A program made the position numbers and the translations under genes. Under the pieces are notes generated by a model. It was given only the letters and a program-made list of their open reading frames with translations. It was not told the origin of the DNA and made no database searches. This document shows, one piece after another, positions 17,726 through 27,119 of a DNA stretch of 37,366 nucleotides. Within the stretch, counting starts at the first letter, position 1, and each line of letters starts with the position of its first letter. The DNA comes from Sphingomonas sp. IC-56 (GTDB lineage Bacteria > Pseudomonadota > Alphaproteobacteria > Sphingomonadales > Sphingomonadaceae): the NCBI RefSeq assembly GCF_021043375.1, contig NZ_JAJNDV010000015.1, forward strand, positions 1-37,366. Direction: 5' to 3'.

Positions 17726-17869
17726 ATTTCCTTATCGCCTATCAAGCGTTTTGGGCGCGAGATTTCCGCGCCCTCCCAACCCTTTATCGCGTTCATCGCT
17801 GCGCCGCTGGGATCGAAGCCCTCCCAGCGGGGTTGGCAGCGTCACGAAACCGGTATTAGGGACCATGCC

Positions 17870-18376
17870 ATGACCGAGACGCTGTCGCCCGTGCTTCCCA
17901 ACGAGGTTGAAGAGGGCGCGCGCAAGCTGCTGGAACGCGCCTGTGATCGCGAGCTCACCCTCGCCACCGCCGAAAGCTGCACCGGCGGCCTGCTTGCCTC
18001 GCTGCTCACCGATGTGGAGGGTGCCAGCCACGCCTTCGAACGCGGCTTCGTCGTCTACACCAACGAAGCCAAGTCGGAGCTGCTCGGCATCCCGCTCGAG
18101 ATGATCGAACGCGAGAACGCAGTCAGCGAGCCCGTGGCCCGCGCCATGGCCGAAGGCGCGCTGAAAGCCAGCCGGGCGGACGTTGCTCTGTCGGTCACTG
18201 GCTTTGCGGGCGCAGGCGCACCGGGCGACGAGCCGGGCCTGGTCCATTTCGGCTGCGCACGCACCGGCCGCCCCACCACCCACCGCGAGATGCACTTCGG
18301 TGACGTAGGCCGCGGGCCGGTCCGCATCGAGTGCCTGCGCACCGCCCTCAAGATGCTCGAAGAGGCCCTTGCATGA
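17870..18376 (+). CDS. pncC: nicotinamide-nucleotide amidohydrolase (stand-alone CinA C-domain)
   Basis: A 168-residue protein that is only the C-terminal domain of CinA, as in E. coli PncC. PncC deamidates nicotinamide mononucleotide to nicotinic acid mononucleotide, feeding NAD recycling. The domain signatures are ATAESCTGGLLASLLTDVEG, RGFVVYTNEAKSELLGI and SVTGFAGAGAPGDEPG. It overlaps the NAD synthetase gene by 4 bp (ATGA, 18373-18376), and both act on the same pathway, which supports the assignment. The region just upstream folds into two further hairpins (17753-17773 and 17804-17830). Confidence 0.93.
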   Translation: MTETLSPVLPNEVEEGARKLLERACDRELTLATAESCTGGLLASLLTDVEGASHAFERGFVVYTNEAKSELLGIPLEMIERENAVSEPVARAMAEGALKASRADVALSVTGFAGAGAPGDEPGLVHFGCARTGRPTTHREMHFGDVGRGPVRIECLRTALKMLEEALA

Positions 18377-20436
18377 CCGACACGCACCCCTTCTACGCCC
18401 TGCACCATCAGGGCATGGTCCGAGTCGGGGTCTGTACGCCCGCGGTGCGCGTTGCCGATCCGATTGCCAATGCCCGCTCCGCCATCGATCTGGCGCGTGA
18501 GGGCGATGCACGCGGCGCCGATCTGCTGGTGTTCCCCGAACTCAACATCACCAGCTACGCGATCGACGATCTCCACCTTCAGGACGCCGTGCTGGACGCC
18601 AGCGAGGCTGGCATCGCCGAAGTGCTGGAGGCCAGCCGCGAGCTGAAGCCGGTGCTGCTGCTGGGCGCTGCGCTTCGCCGCAACGGCCGCCTCTACAATT
18701 GCGGGCTGGCGGTATCGCGGGGCAAGATCCTGGGCGTCGTCCCCAAGCAGTTCCTCCCCAATTACCGCGAATATTATGAGAAGCGCTGGTTCGCCTCGGG
18801 CCAGGGGCTGACCGACCTCCAGATCGAAGTCGCTGGCCAGCTCGTGCCGTTCGGCACCAACCTGATCTTCGAAGCATCCGACGTGGACGACTTCATCTTC
18901 CACATGGAGATTTGCGAGGACTACTGGGCCCCTACTCCGCCCTCCACCGAGGGCGCACTGGCCGGCGCGCTGGTGCTGTGCAACCTGTCGGCCTCCAACA
19001 TCGTCATCGGCAAGGGACGCGAGCGCGAACTCCTGTGCGGCTCGCAATCGGCGCGCACCCTGTCCGCCTACGCCTATTCGGCCTCGGGCCCCGGCGAGAG
19101 CACGACCGATCTCGCCTGGGATGGTCAGGGCATCATCTACGAAGTGGGCGAGCAGATCGCCGCATCCGAACGGTTCGAGATGACCACCGGACTGGTCTGC
19201 GCCGATATCGACCTCGAACGCCTGCGCCATGATCGCATGCGCAACGGCACCTTCAACGACAGCGCTCGCGCCTGCGGCCATCCCGAAACCCGTTTCCAGC
19301 GCATCCGCTTCGAACATGGCTCGGACCTCCGCGACACTGGACTGGAACGTGGTCTGCGCCGCTTCCCGTTCGTGCCCAACAACCCCGCGCGGCTGGAAGA
19401 GGATTGCTACGAAGCCTTCAACATCCAGGTAGAGGGCCTACGCAAGCGGCTGGAGGCAACCGGAGCCAAGCATCTGGTGATCGGGGTTTCAGGCGGCCTG
19501 GACTCCACCCACGCGCTGATCGTGGCGTGCAAGGCGATGGACCGGCTCGGCCGACCGCGCTCGGAGATCCTGGGCTTCACCATGCCGGGCTTCGCCACCG
19601 GCGAGGAAACCAAGTCCAACGCCTGGGCACTGATGAACGCGCTTGGCGTCACCGGCGAGGAAATCGACATCCGCCCCGCCGCCCGGCAGATGCTGTCGGA
19701 CATGGGCCACCCCTTTGCGGGCGGCGAGCCGGTCTATGACGTGACGTTCGAGAATGTGCAGGCGGGCCTGCGCACCGACTATCTGTTCCGCCTCGCCAAT
19801 CAGCGCGAAGGCTTTGTGGTCGGCACCGGCGACTTGTCCGAACTTGCGCTTGGCTGGTGCACCTATGGCGTCGGCGACCAGATGAGCCACTACACCGTCA
19901 ATTCGGGCGTGCCCAAGACGCTGATCCAGTATCTGATCCGCTGGACCGCCACCAGCGGGCAGTTCGATGGTGACGCAGCGACGACGTTGCTCGCCATCCT
20001 AGATACCGAGATCTCGCCCGAACTGGTGCCCGCCGATGCGGAGGGCAACATGCAGAGCACGCAGGACCGAATCGGCCCCTACGAACTGCACGACTTCTTC
20101 CTGCACTATGTCGTGCGCCACGGCCTGCGCCCGTCAAAGATCGCGTTCCTTGCCTGGCATGCCTGGCGCGACCGCGATGCCGGGCACTGGCCGGTCGACT
20201 TCCCGGAGGCGAGCCGCAATCAGTATGACCTCGCGACCATCACCAAATGGCTGGAGGTTTTCCTGTTCCGCTTCTTCCAGACCAGCCAGTTCAAGCGTTC
20301 CGCACTGCCCAACGGGCCCAAGGTTTCCCCGGGCGGCGCTCTGAGCCCGCGCGGCGACTGGCGCGCGCCGTCGGACAGCGTCGCCACCGCATGGCTGGAC
20401 GAACTGCGCCGTAATGTGCCGGTAGAAGGAAGCTAA
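18373..20436 (+). CDS. nadE: glutamine-dependent NAD(+) synthase
   Basis: A 687-residue two-domain enzyme that converts nicotinic acid adenine dinucleotide to NAD using glutamine and ATP. The N-terminal nitrilase-type glutaminase has the Glu-Lys-Cys triad: Glu56 in FPELNITSY, Lys125 in VPKQFLPNYREYYEKRWF and Cys181 in EICEDYWAP. The C-terminal synthetase has the ATP pyrophosphatase loop VIGVSGGLDST at Ser373. The length matches the long bacterial type known from Mycobacterium. It starts inside the pncC stop and ends before a perfect hairpin, forming a two-gene NAD operon. Confidence 0.98.
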   Translation: MTDTHPFYALHHQGMVRVGVCTPAVRVADPIANARSAIDLAREGDARGADLLVFPELNITSYAIDDLHLQDAVLDASEAGIAEVLEASRELKPVLLLGAALRRNGRLYNCGLAVSRGKILGVVPKQFLPNYREYYEKRWFASGQGLTDLQIEVAGQLVPFGTNLIFEASDVDDFIFHMEICEDYWAPTPPSTEGALAGALVLCNLSASNIVIGKGRERELLCGSQSARTLSAYAYSASGPGESTTDLAWDGQGIIYEVGEQIAASERFEMTTGLVCADIDLERLRHDRMRNGTFNDSARACGHPETRFQRIRFEHGSDLRDTGLERGLRRFPFVPNNPARLEEDCYEAFNIQVEGLRKRLEATGAKHLVIGVSGGLDSTHALIVACKAMDRLGRPRSEILGFTMPGFATGEETKSNAWALMNALGVTGEEIDIRPAARQMLSDMGHPFAGGEPVYDVTFENVQAGLRTDYLFRLANQREGFVVGTGDLSELALGWCTYGVGDQMSHYTVNSGVPKTLIQYLIRWTATSGQFDGDAATTLLAILDTEISPELVPADAEGNMQSTQDRIGPYELHDFFLHYVVRHGLRPSKIAFLAWHAWRDRDAGHWPVDFPEASRNQYDLATITKWLEVFLFRFFQTSQFKRSALPNGPKVSPGGALSPRGDWRAPSDSVATAWLDELRRNVPVEGS

Positions 20437-20442
20437 CAGGGT

Positions 20443-20466
20443 AGCGCTCCGGGCAACCGGAGCGCT
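20443..20466. terminator. bidirectional hairpin between nadE and the sensor kinase
   Basis: Perfect 10-bp stem 20443-20452 with 20457-20466 and a GCAA tetraloop (GNRA type, unusually stable), between convergent stops at 20436 and 20472. No U-tract follows. Confidence 0.65.
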
Positions 20467-20471
20467 GCCAG

Positions 20472-22073
20472 CTAGAAGTGCCGCCCGAGCAACTCGTTCA
20501 CGCGCCGCAGCAGCTCGTTCGAATCGAACGGCTTGCGCAACAGTGCCGGGCGAGCGCCATGTACGCGCTCAAGGTTCGGCGCATCGGCAAAGCCGGTCGC
20601 CACCAGGATCGGCAGGTCGACGCGCCGCTCGCGGACATGGCCCGCCACTTCGGCACCGCTCATGCCCGGCATGGCAAAATCCACGATCAGGATGTCGGGC
20701 GCTTCGGCCTCCACCAGCGCTACACCGTCGGGTCCGCTGCCCGCCTCGATCACCCGAGCGCCAGCGGCAGCCAAGGTCTCGGCGATCGTCGCGCGCACCT
20801 GGGCATCATCGTCGACCAGCGCGACCGTGATGCCGTTCAGGTCGACGCGGACATCGCTGAACTGCTCTTCAATCGCCGCGCGGGGCGGCTCGCTCTTAGC
20901 TACGGGCAGGTACAGCGTGACGCGGGTGCCCTCGCCTTCGCGGGACTCCACCGTCATCGCGCCGCCCATCCGGCGCAGCACTTCGCTCGCCATCGACAGC
21001 CCCATGCCGCCCGGGCCGGCATCTTCCTGCTGGAACGACAAAGGTTCCAGCGCGCGCGAAACTGCCTCGGCGCTCATGCCCCTGCCGGTATCGGTCAGAT
21101 GCAGCGCGATATACTCGCCTGAGGTCAGCTCCGCGGGCACGCTGCCGCGCGCGCGTTCCGCCGACAGCGTCAGCACACCGCCATCGGGCATCGCTTCGCG
21201 CGCGTTGAAGGCCAGGTTCAGGATTGCCAGTTCCAGCTGCAGCGCATCGACCTGCACGTTCCAGCTTGTGTCGATCGGCTCGACTGCCACCTGCGCCAGC
21301 GGCGCCACCGCGCGCTCGGCAAGCTCGCGCACACCACCAATCAGCTCCACCAGCCGCACCGGCCCGGACACCGACTGCTGCCGGCGCGAAAATGCCAGCA
21401 ACTGCCCCGTAACCGCGCGTCCGCGCTCCACCGCATCGAGCGCGCTCGCGCTCCAGCGCACGACCCGGTCGGGATCGTCGGCCCGGCGCGCGATCAGCTC
21501 CAGATTGCCGGCGATCGCCTGCAACAGATTGTTGAAGTCATGCGCGATCCCGCCGGTCAGCTGCCCCGCGGCTTCCAGCTTCTTGGCATGCACCAGCGCG
21601 ATCTCGGTCTGCCGGCGCTGCTCGGTTTCCTGGCGAAGCTGCGCCACGGCGCCATCGCGCTCGGCGCTGACGGCGGCAAGCTGTCCGCGCAGTTCCACCA
21701 TTGCCTGTGCGCGTGGCAGGGCGGCAGCGCGGGGCAGCAGCGCCCAGGCGGTAACCGCGCTCGCCACCCCGAATAGTGTCGCGATGATCCGCAGCGCGGT
21801 CTCCAGCACCGGCACCGCCTGCCAGGGCGACCACGCCGCAAGCAGATGCACCAGCCCATAAGCCATCAGGAACTTGACGAAACACCAGAGCGGCCAGCCC
21901 AGCGGCACATCGCCGCGGCGGAATGCCAAAGTCACCAGCGCCGCCAGGATCGCCAAAAAGGACAATCCTGTCACCATGTCGGTAACCACACCGGTCCAGA
22001 TCAGCGCCGGCTCGGCCATTACGTGGGTCGCAGCATCCTCCGTCGCCGGAACAGCTGCAATCAAACTAACCAT
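20472..22073 (-). CDS. membrane hybrid sensor histidine kinase with C-terminal receiver
   Basis: A 533-residue protein: three membrane helices (about 24-51, 60-81, 88-114), a coiled-coil linker (120-165), the histidine phosphorylation helix with His178 in GGIAHDFNNLL, an ATPase domain (N-box NAREAMPDGG, DTGRGMS, GPGGMGLSMA) and a receiver domain with its phospho-acceptor near Asp465 in VDFAMPGMSG and the Lys in LLRKPFD. There is no periplasmic sensor domain, so the membrane part itself may sense. The ATG at 22071-22073 follows AAGGA by about 7 bp. It is divergent from a c-di-GMP phosphodiesterase-type gene. No separate response regulator gene is adjacent. Confidence 0.9.
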   Translation of the reverse strand: MVSLIAAVPATEDAATHVMAEPALIWTGVVTDMVTGLSFLAILAALVTLAFRRGDVPLGWPLWCFVKFLMAYGLVHLLAAWSPWQAVPVLETALRIIATLFGVASAVTAWALLPRAAALPRAQAMVELRGQLAAVSAERDGAVAQLRQETEQRRQTEIALVHAKKLEAAGQLTGGIAHDFNNLLQAIAGNLELIARRADDPDRVVRWSASALDAVERGRAVTGQLLAFSRRQQSVSGPVRLVELIGGVRELAERAVAPLAQVAVEPIDTSWNVQVDALQLELAILNLAFNAREAMPDGGVLTLSAERARGSVPAELTSGEYIALHLTDTGRGMSAEAVSRALEPLSFQQEDAGPGGMGLSMASEVLRRMGGAMTVESREGEGTRVTLYLPVAKSEPPRAAIEEQFSDVRVDLNGITVALVDDDAQVRATIAETLAAAGARVIEAGSGPDGVALVEAEAPDILIVDFAMPGMSGAEVAGHVRERRVDLPILVATGFADAPNLERVHGARPALLRKPFDSNELLRRVNELLGRHF

Positions 22074-22289
22074 CGTCGAGTCCTTGGCGCTAGCAATCGC
22101 GCCGTTGAGCAAATTACCCGAATTTGCAAGGCGGTGAACCTAAGGATTCGCCCGGGGTCGTTACAAACGCAACTTATTTACGTTTTCGACAGAAGTGCCC
22201 TCCTGACGGGCCTGAGCGCACGTCCCTGCCCTGTTTAGCTTTTGGTCACCCCCCTTCGGATATTGCGGTCTGAATCGAGGAAAAGATCC

Positions 22290-24059
22290 ATGTCGTCGCA
22301 AAAAGAAGAAGCTCGCCTCGATGCGCTGTGCCGGTTGAGCCTGCTCGACACCTCGCCGAGCGAGAGTTTCGACCGCATCACCCGCATGGCCAGCCAGATC
22401 TTCGGCCTTCCCATGGCTGCGATTTCGCTAACTGACATCGACCGCCAATGGTTCAAGTCGCGGGTCGGCATCGATCACTGGTCAATCCCCCGTCACAAGG
22501 CGCCCTGTGCGCACGTCGCCGAAAGCGGGTCCGCAGTACTCCTCCCCGATCTCCTAGCATCCGCCCAGTACGACGACAGCGTCCTCGCCGATCAGGGCAT
22601 CCGCTTCTATGCCGGCGCGCCGCTCACCACGCGAGAGGGGCACAGCCTGGGGGCCCTCTGCGTGCTTGGAACCGAGCCGCGGGAAACCACGGCCGAAGAG
22701 ATGAAGGCGCTCACGGATCTGGCCAGCATGGTGATGGACCAGATCGAACTCCAGCACGCCTTTGGCCGGGTCGATCCGCTCAGCGGCCTCCCAAACCGCA
22801 ACCAGTTTCTCGACGACCTCGCCGATCTCGGCCGCGACCATCCCGGGCAGCAGCGCCTTGCTGTGCTGGTCGATCTGGCGCGCAGCGACCAGTTGACCAG
22901 TGGCATGCGCGTCATGGGCTCGGACTATCTCGACGCCATCATCCGCAGATCGGCCAGCACCATTGCGGCTGCCATAGCGCCTGACCGCCAAGCCTATCAT
23001 GTCGGCGCGACGCAGTTCGCGTTTCTCGCGCCGCTCGACGCCGAGGAGAGCAGCTATGTCGAGCATGTAAGCAAGCTTCTTCAGCACTTCGACGCGGCGT
23101 CGAAGGAGCGCTTCATGATGACCAGCACGATCGGCATAGCACCCTTCGTCACGGGACAGGCAAGCCCGGCCTCGGTGCTGCGCCGCGCGCACAGTGCCGC
23201 CCAGGACGCCCGCCTCTCGCCCGCTCTGGTATGCATCTATTCGGCCGACATGGACGAAACGCACCGTCGCCGCTTCCGCCTCCTCAACGACTTCGGCGCG
23301 GCCCTGGATACCGGAACGCATCTGTCGCTCGCCTATCAGCCGCGCGTGGACCTGCGCACCGGCGCCTGTCTGGGCGTAGAGGCCTTGCTGCGCTGGGACC
23401 ACCCTACCCTCGGACCCATCTCGCCTGCCGAATTCATTCCCATCGTCGAGCAAACGGCGCTGGCCGGACCGACCACCGCCTGGGTGATGAACACCGGTCT
23501 GAAGCAGCTTCGCGCCTGGCGTGCCGCGGGGCTCGACATCCAGCTGGCCATCAACGTGTCGGCCCATAATCTTCAGCAGCCCGACTTCGCCGCGCAGGTG
23601 CAGTTGCAGCTGCTCAAGCATCGCGTGCCCGCCGCCGCGCTCGAGCTGGAAGTCACCGAAAGCGCGATGATGGAGAATGTCGACGACGCGCTCGCCCAGG
23701 TCACCCTGCTGAGCGAAGCCGGCATTCAGATCGCCATCGACGACTTCGGCACCGGCTATAGCAGCCTGGCCTATCTCCAGCGCCTGCCCGCCCATGTGCT
23801 CAAGATCGACCGCTCCTTCATTCAGGACGTGATGACCGGCACGCGCGAGCGGACGCTCGTCGCCTCCATGCTCACGCTCGCCCATGATCTCGGCTACCGC
23901 GTCGTCGCCGAGGGGATCGAGACCGAGGAAGCGCGCGAGATCGTCACGCAGATGGGCTGCGAGGAAGGACAGGGCTTCCTGTTCGCCCGCCCCATGCCCG
24001 CGCAGGCGTTCCTGGACTGGTACGCGGCCCAGGCCGATATCAGGTCCCGCGCCGCCTGA
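22290..24059 (+). CDS. GAF-GGDEF(degenerate)-EAL protein, likely c-di-GMP phosphodiesterase
   Basis: A 589-residue soluble signalling protein. Residues about 20-150 are a GAF sensor, 165-320 a GGDEF domain and 335-580 an EAL domain. The GGDEF domain keeps its [12 protein letters not shown] entry, but the active motif reads VGATQ (238-242) in place of GGDEF, so cyclase activity is not expected. The EAL domain looks intact: Glu364 in [45 protein letters not shown] and VAEGIETEE. It therefore probably degrades c-di-GMP under GAF control. RBS GAGG (22277-22280) precedes ATG 22290. Its stop is 2 bp from that of the convergent oxidoreductase gene. Confidence 0.92.
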   Translation: MSSQKEEARLDALCRLSLLDTSPSESFDRITRMASQIFGLPMAAISLTDIDRQWFKSRVGIDHWSIPRHKAPCAHVAESGSAVLLPDLLASAQYDDSVLADQGIRFYAGAPLTTREGHSLGALCVLGTEPRETTAEEMKALTDLASMVMDQIELQHAFGRVDPLSGLPNRNQFLDDLADLGRDHPGQQRLAVLVDLARSDQLTSGMRVMGSDYLDAIIRRSASTIAAAIAPDRQAYHVGATQFAFLAPLDAEESSYVEHVSKLLQHFDAASKERFMMTSTIGIAPFVTGQASPASVLRRAHSAAQDARLSPALVCIYSADMDETHRRRFRLLNDFGAALDTGTHLSLAYQPRVDLRTGACLGVEALLRWDHPTLGPISPAEFIPIVEQTALAGPTTAWVMNTGLKQLRAWRAAGLDIQLAINVSAHNLQQPDFAAQVQLQLLKHRVPAAALELEVTESAMMENVDDALAQVTLLSEAGIQIAIDDFGTGYSSLAYLQRLPAHVLKIDRSFIQDVMTGTRERTLVASMLTLAHDLGYRVVAEGIETEEAREIVTQMGCEEGQGFLFARPMPAQAFLDWYAAQADIRSRAA

Positions 24060-24061
24060 AC

Positions 24062-25081
24062 TCAGGCAAACGCCAGCCGCTGCCCCTGCGCGGCACTGCG
24101 CCGCGCCAGTTCGATGATGCGCAGCCCCAGGATCGCATGCTCGGCAGACACCGGCGGCGCCGCGCCGCCCGCGATCGCCGACACCACCCCTTCATAAAAG
24201 CACCGGTACGCACCCCGCGCGGACACCACCATCTCGCGGCTGCCATCGGGCAGCGTCAGCGCGCCGTGGTTCGCCGGGTCCTCCACCCCGTGCCCCGCGT
24301 CCTCGAGCCTGCCCCCTGAGCGCATCGCCGCTTCCTGCGGGTCCAGCCCGAACTTCACAAAGCTCCCGCCACGGCCATGGATGCTGAACCGCGGCCGTGG
24401 CGCCGCGATCATCCGGGAGGAAGCGAGCACCACCCGCCGCTCGCCATAAAACAGCGTCACCGTGAAATAATCGTCGACCTCGCTCCCCTCGCGCTGCGCC
24501 GCCAGGTCGCCGCTCACGGCGTCGGGCTCCCCGAACAGTAACAGCGCCTGGTCGACCAAATGCGGTCCCAAATCGGCAAGCTGCCCCGCCCCCGCACTTT
24601 CCTTCCACGGCTGCGATCGCTCGGGCCGGAACCGGTCCCAATGCGCCTCGAACAACAGTATCTCGCCCAGCCGTCCACGCTCGATCAACCTGCGCACCGT
24701 CTGGAAATCGCTGTCCCATCGCCGGTTGTGAAACGGGATCGCAAGCAACCCCTTGGCCCGCGCGAGCTCTGCCAGCGCCTCGGCCTCCGCCACGCTCCCG
24801 GCAAAGGGCTTGTCGATCACCACATGCTTGCCGGCCTCCAGCGCGTCGCGGGCAAGCGCATAGTGGGTGGCGTTGGGCGTCGAGATCACCACCAGCTCGA
24901 TTTCCGGGTCGCCGATCACCGCCTGCGCGCTGGACACCGCCGCCTCGGGATAGGTGGCCCGCACCGCGTCCGCACGCGATGTCGCCACCGCCGCCAGGCT
25001 CAGCCCCTCGACCGCCTGGATCAGCGGCGCGTGAAATGCCGATCCCCCCAGGCCGAACCCGATAAGTCCCGTGCGGATCAT
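24062..25081 (-). CDS. Gfo/Idh/MocA family NAD(P)-dependent oxidoreductase
   Basis: A 339-residue protein: N-terminal Rossmann fold starting TGLIGFGLGGSAFHAPLI, the STPNATHYALARDALEAG helix and the sugar-dehydrogenase signature KHVVIDKPFA, then a C-terminal substrate domain (LGPHLVDQALLLFG with the conserved His). The family oxidises or reduces sugars and cyclitols with NAD(P). The glycine pattern GFGLGGSAFH and the ending EHAILGLRIIELARRSAAQG place it near YdgJ/YhhX-type members; the substrate is unknown. Single gene, with only 162 bp to the divergent transpeptidase gene. Confidence 0.92.
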   Translation of the reverse strand: MIRTGLIGFGLGGSAFHAPLIQAVEGLSLAAVATSRADAVRATYPEAAVSSAQAVIGDPEIELVVISTPNATHYALARDALEAGKHVVIDKPFAGSVAEAEALAELARAKGLLAIPFHNRRWDSDFQTVRRLIERGRLGEILLFEAHWDRFRPERSQPWKESAGAGQLADLGPHLVDQALLLFGEPDAVSGDLAAQREGSEVDDYFTVTLFYGERRVVLASSRMIAAPRPRFSIHGRGGSFVKFGLDPQEAAMRSGGRLEDAGHGVEDPANHGALTLPDGSREMVVSARGAYRCFYEGVVSAIAGGAAPPVSAEHAILGLRIIELARRSAAQGQRLAFA

Positions 25082-25243
25082 GCCACTTCCTTCTTCAGAC
25101 TTCCCGCCGCGATCGGGCGATCCGTCTTCGGGCGCAAAGCCGCTGTCAAGCACGCCTGGGTGCATTCACTGCTCGCAACTGCCGCCCCGGTGTCCTATGT
25201 GGACCTGAGTTCGGCCCGGCTTAGCAACAGGAACCGCGCAGGA

Positions 25244-26731
25244 ATGCAATCAGTACACAAGCGTAACCATCTCAGCTCCTTCCTTCATCGTGGTGTCGCC
25301 CTTGCGGCACTTGCCGGCTTGGCGGCCGGTCCGGTCGCGGCCCAGCAGACGCCCGCCCCGGCGCAACAGGCTGCGCCCGCGGTCCAGCCGGTTCCCGCGC
25401 CTGTCGCGATGCCGACGCTCTCGGCCAAGCAAAGCGCCGAACTCGCGCAGCTGCTTGCCGATGCCGGTTATTCGCAGGGCCTGCGCCACGATGGTGCCGC
25501 TGGTCCCCGGCTCGAAGGAAACGAGGCGCTGGTGCGCGCTGCACTGGATTACGCCCGCGCCGTACATTCCGGTCGTCTCGACGAAAGCGATTTCCAGCAG
25601 GACTGGGGCCTGCGTCCCGAAGCGTTCGATCCGCTGCCCGGCTTCGCCGACGCAGTGAAGCGCGATCGTATCACCGCTTGGATGCGCACCCTGCCGCCGC
25701 CCTATGCGGGCTATGACGGCCTGCAAAAGGGTCTGGCCAGGTATCGCGCGATCGAGGCCAAGGGCGGCTGGCCCACGCTCGCCGCTGGTCCGGACCTCTC
25801 CGTCGGCGCCACCGGCGCCCGCGTGACCGCGCTGCGCAAGCGCCTGGCGGTCGAGGACAATCAGGTCGGGGCAACCGGCGCCACGTTCGACGCCGAACTC
25901 AAGGAAGCCGTGCTCCGTGCCCAGCGCCGCTACGGCCTGCGCCCCACCGGCACCGTCTCCACCCAGACGCTCGCAGCGCTCAACGTCTCCGCAGGTGACC
26001 GCGTCCGCCAGATCATGGCGAACATGGAGCGCTGGCGCTGGCTCCCGGCCGAGATGCCCGCCAAGCGCATTCAGGTGAACATTGCCGCCGCGGTGCTGAC
26101 CGTGTTCGAAGGCGACGAAGCCATCGCCTCGATGAAGGCCGTCACCGGCCGCCCGGGCAACGAGACGCCGATGCTGCAATCGCGCATCCATTCGGTGGTG
26201 CTCAATCCGCCGTGGAACGTGCCCACCAGCATCGCGACCAAGGAGCTGTTCCCCAAGGGCGCAGCCTATCTGGCGCGCAACAATTACAAGATCATCGGCA
26301 CCGGCGCGGGCCGCCGCATCCAGCAGCAGCCTGGACCCAAGAGCGCGCTCGGCCTCTACAAGTTCGACTTCCAGAACCCCTATGCCGTGTACCTGCACGA
26401 CACCCCGGCCCAGGCGGCGTTCTCCGGCTATGGCCGATTGGAAAGCCATGGCTGCGTCCGGCTGGAAAAGCCCGCCGAACTGGCCGAACTGCTGTTCCGC
26501 AACGACCAGAACTGGCAGCCCGACCAGATCAAGGCGACGCTCGCCACCGGCAAGACCGAGCGCGCCCGGCTCCAGCCGCAGGATCAGGTCTCGGTCTACC
26601 TGCTCTATTGGACCGCGTTCGCCAGCGGCAACGGCCAGATGAACTTCCGTGCCGATCCCTATGGTTGGGACAAGACGCTGGCATCCAAGATCGAAAACCG
26701 CTCGGCGGCCACCGCCGTCGCGTCGCGCTAA
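25244..26731 (+). CDS. YcbB/LdtD-type L,D-transpeptidase with peptidoglycan-binding domain
   Basis: A 495-residue exported protein. After a signal peptide (FLHRGVALAALAGLAAGPVA) and a Gln/Pro/Ala-rich linker comes a helical scaffold, then a peptidoglycan-binding domain (GATFDAELKEAVLRAQRRYG), the family bridge MERWRWLP and the YkuD domain with a catalytic Cys404 in SHGCVRL. This matches the large LdtD/YcbB class that makes 3-3 crosslinks. Start ATG 25244 is preceded by AGGA-like sequence at uneven spacing (ACAGGA 25227-25232 or AGGA close to the ATG), so the start could shift slightly. The small lipoprotein gene 18 bp downstream is likely co-transcribed. Confidence 0.93.
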   Translation: MQSVHKRNHLSSFLHRGVALAALAGLAAGPVAAQQTPAPAQQAAPAVQPVPAPVAMPTLSAKQSAELAQLLADAGYSQGLRHDGAAGPRLEGNEALVRAALDYARAVHSGRLDESDFQQDWGLRPEAFDPLPGFADAVKRDRITAWMRTLPPPYAGYDGLQKGLARYRAIEAKGGWPTLAAGPDLSVGATGARVTALRKRLAVEDNQVGATGATFDAELKEAVLRAQRRYGLRPTGTVSTQTLAALNVSAGDRVRQIMANMERWRWLPAEMPAKRIQVNIAAAVLTVFEGDEAIASMKAVTGRPGNETPMLQSRIHSVVLNPPWNVPTSIATKELFPKGAAYLARNNYKIIGTGAGRRIQQQPGPKSALGLYKFDFQNPYAVYLHDTPAQAAFSGYGRLESHGCVRLEKPAELAELLFRNDQNWQPDQIKATLATGKTERARLQPQDQVSVYLLYWTAFASGNGQMNFRADPYGWDKTLASKIENRSAATAVASR

Positions 26732-26749
26732 GCAAGAGGGGAACCGCCC

Positions 26750-27085
26750 ATGAAGACCAACCGCATCGCCTTCGCCGCCGTCATCGCCGCCGGCCTGTCG
26801 CTCGCCGCCTGCTCCAGCGGCGAAGATGGCCGTGATGAGGGGACCCCGAACACCGAGATGACCACGGAAAACCTGTCCGTGCCGGAGCCGGAGAACCTGA
26901 CCGACATCCAGACCGAAGCACCGGCCGCTCCGCGCATCGACAACGCCAACACCGAAGCGCAGCCCGACGCCGCACCCGCGCTCTCGGACGACGAACAAAC
27001 CCGCGACGACGCCGATGCCACCGGCATGACCGCCCGCATCTCGCGCGACGAAGACGCCAACCAGAGCACCGAAGCCAAGCAGTAA
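26750..27085 (+). CDS. small acidic lipoprotein (111 aa)
   Basis: A signal peptide with a clean lipobox LAAC (Cys21) is followed by a strongly acidic, Thr/Asn/Pro-rich body without hydrophobic core, predicted disordered. The ribosome site AGAGGGG is 5-6 bp before ATG 26750. Location right after the YcbB-type transpeptidase suggests an envelope role linked to the cell wall, but this is context only and no family is recognised. A composite palindromic repeat lies 35 bp downstream. Confidence 0.75.
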   Translation: MKTNRIAFAAVIAAGLSLAACSSGEDGRDEGTPNTEMTTENLSVPEPENLTDIQTEAPAAPRIDNANTEAQPDAAPALSDDEQTRDDADATGMTARISRDEDANQSTEAKQ

Positions 27086-27119
27086 GGCGAGAGGCCGCAA
27101 TTGCGCGGCCTCAGCCACC

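Noticed and set aside
22554..23885. 443-codon minus-strand open frame opposite the GAF-GGDEF-EAL gene
   Set aside because: The plus strand carries intact EAL motifs; the antisense is a shadow.
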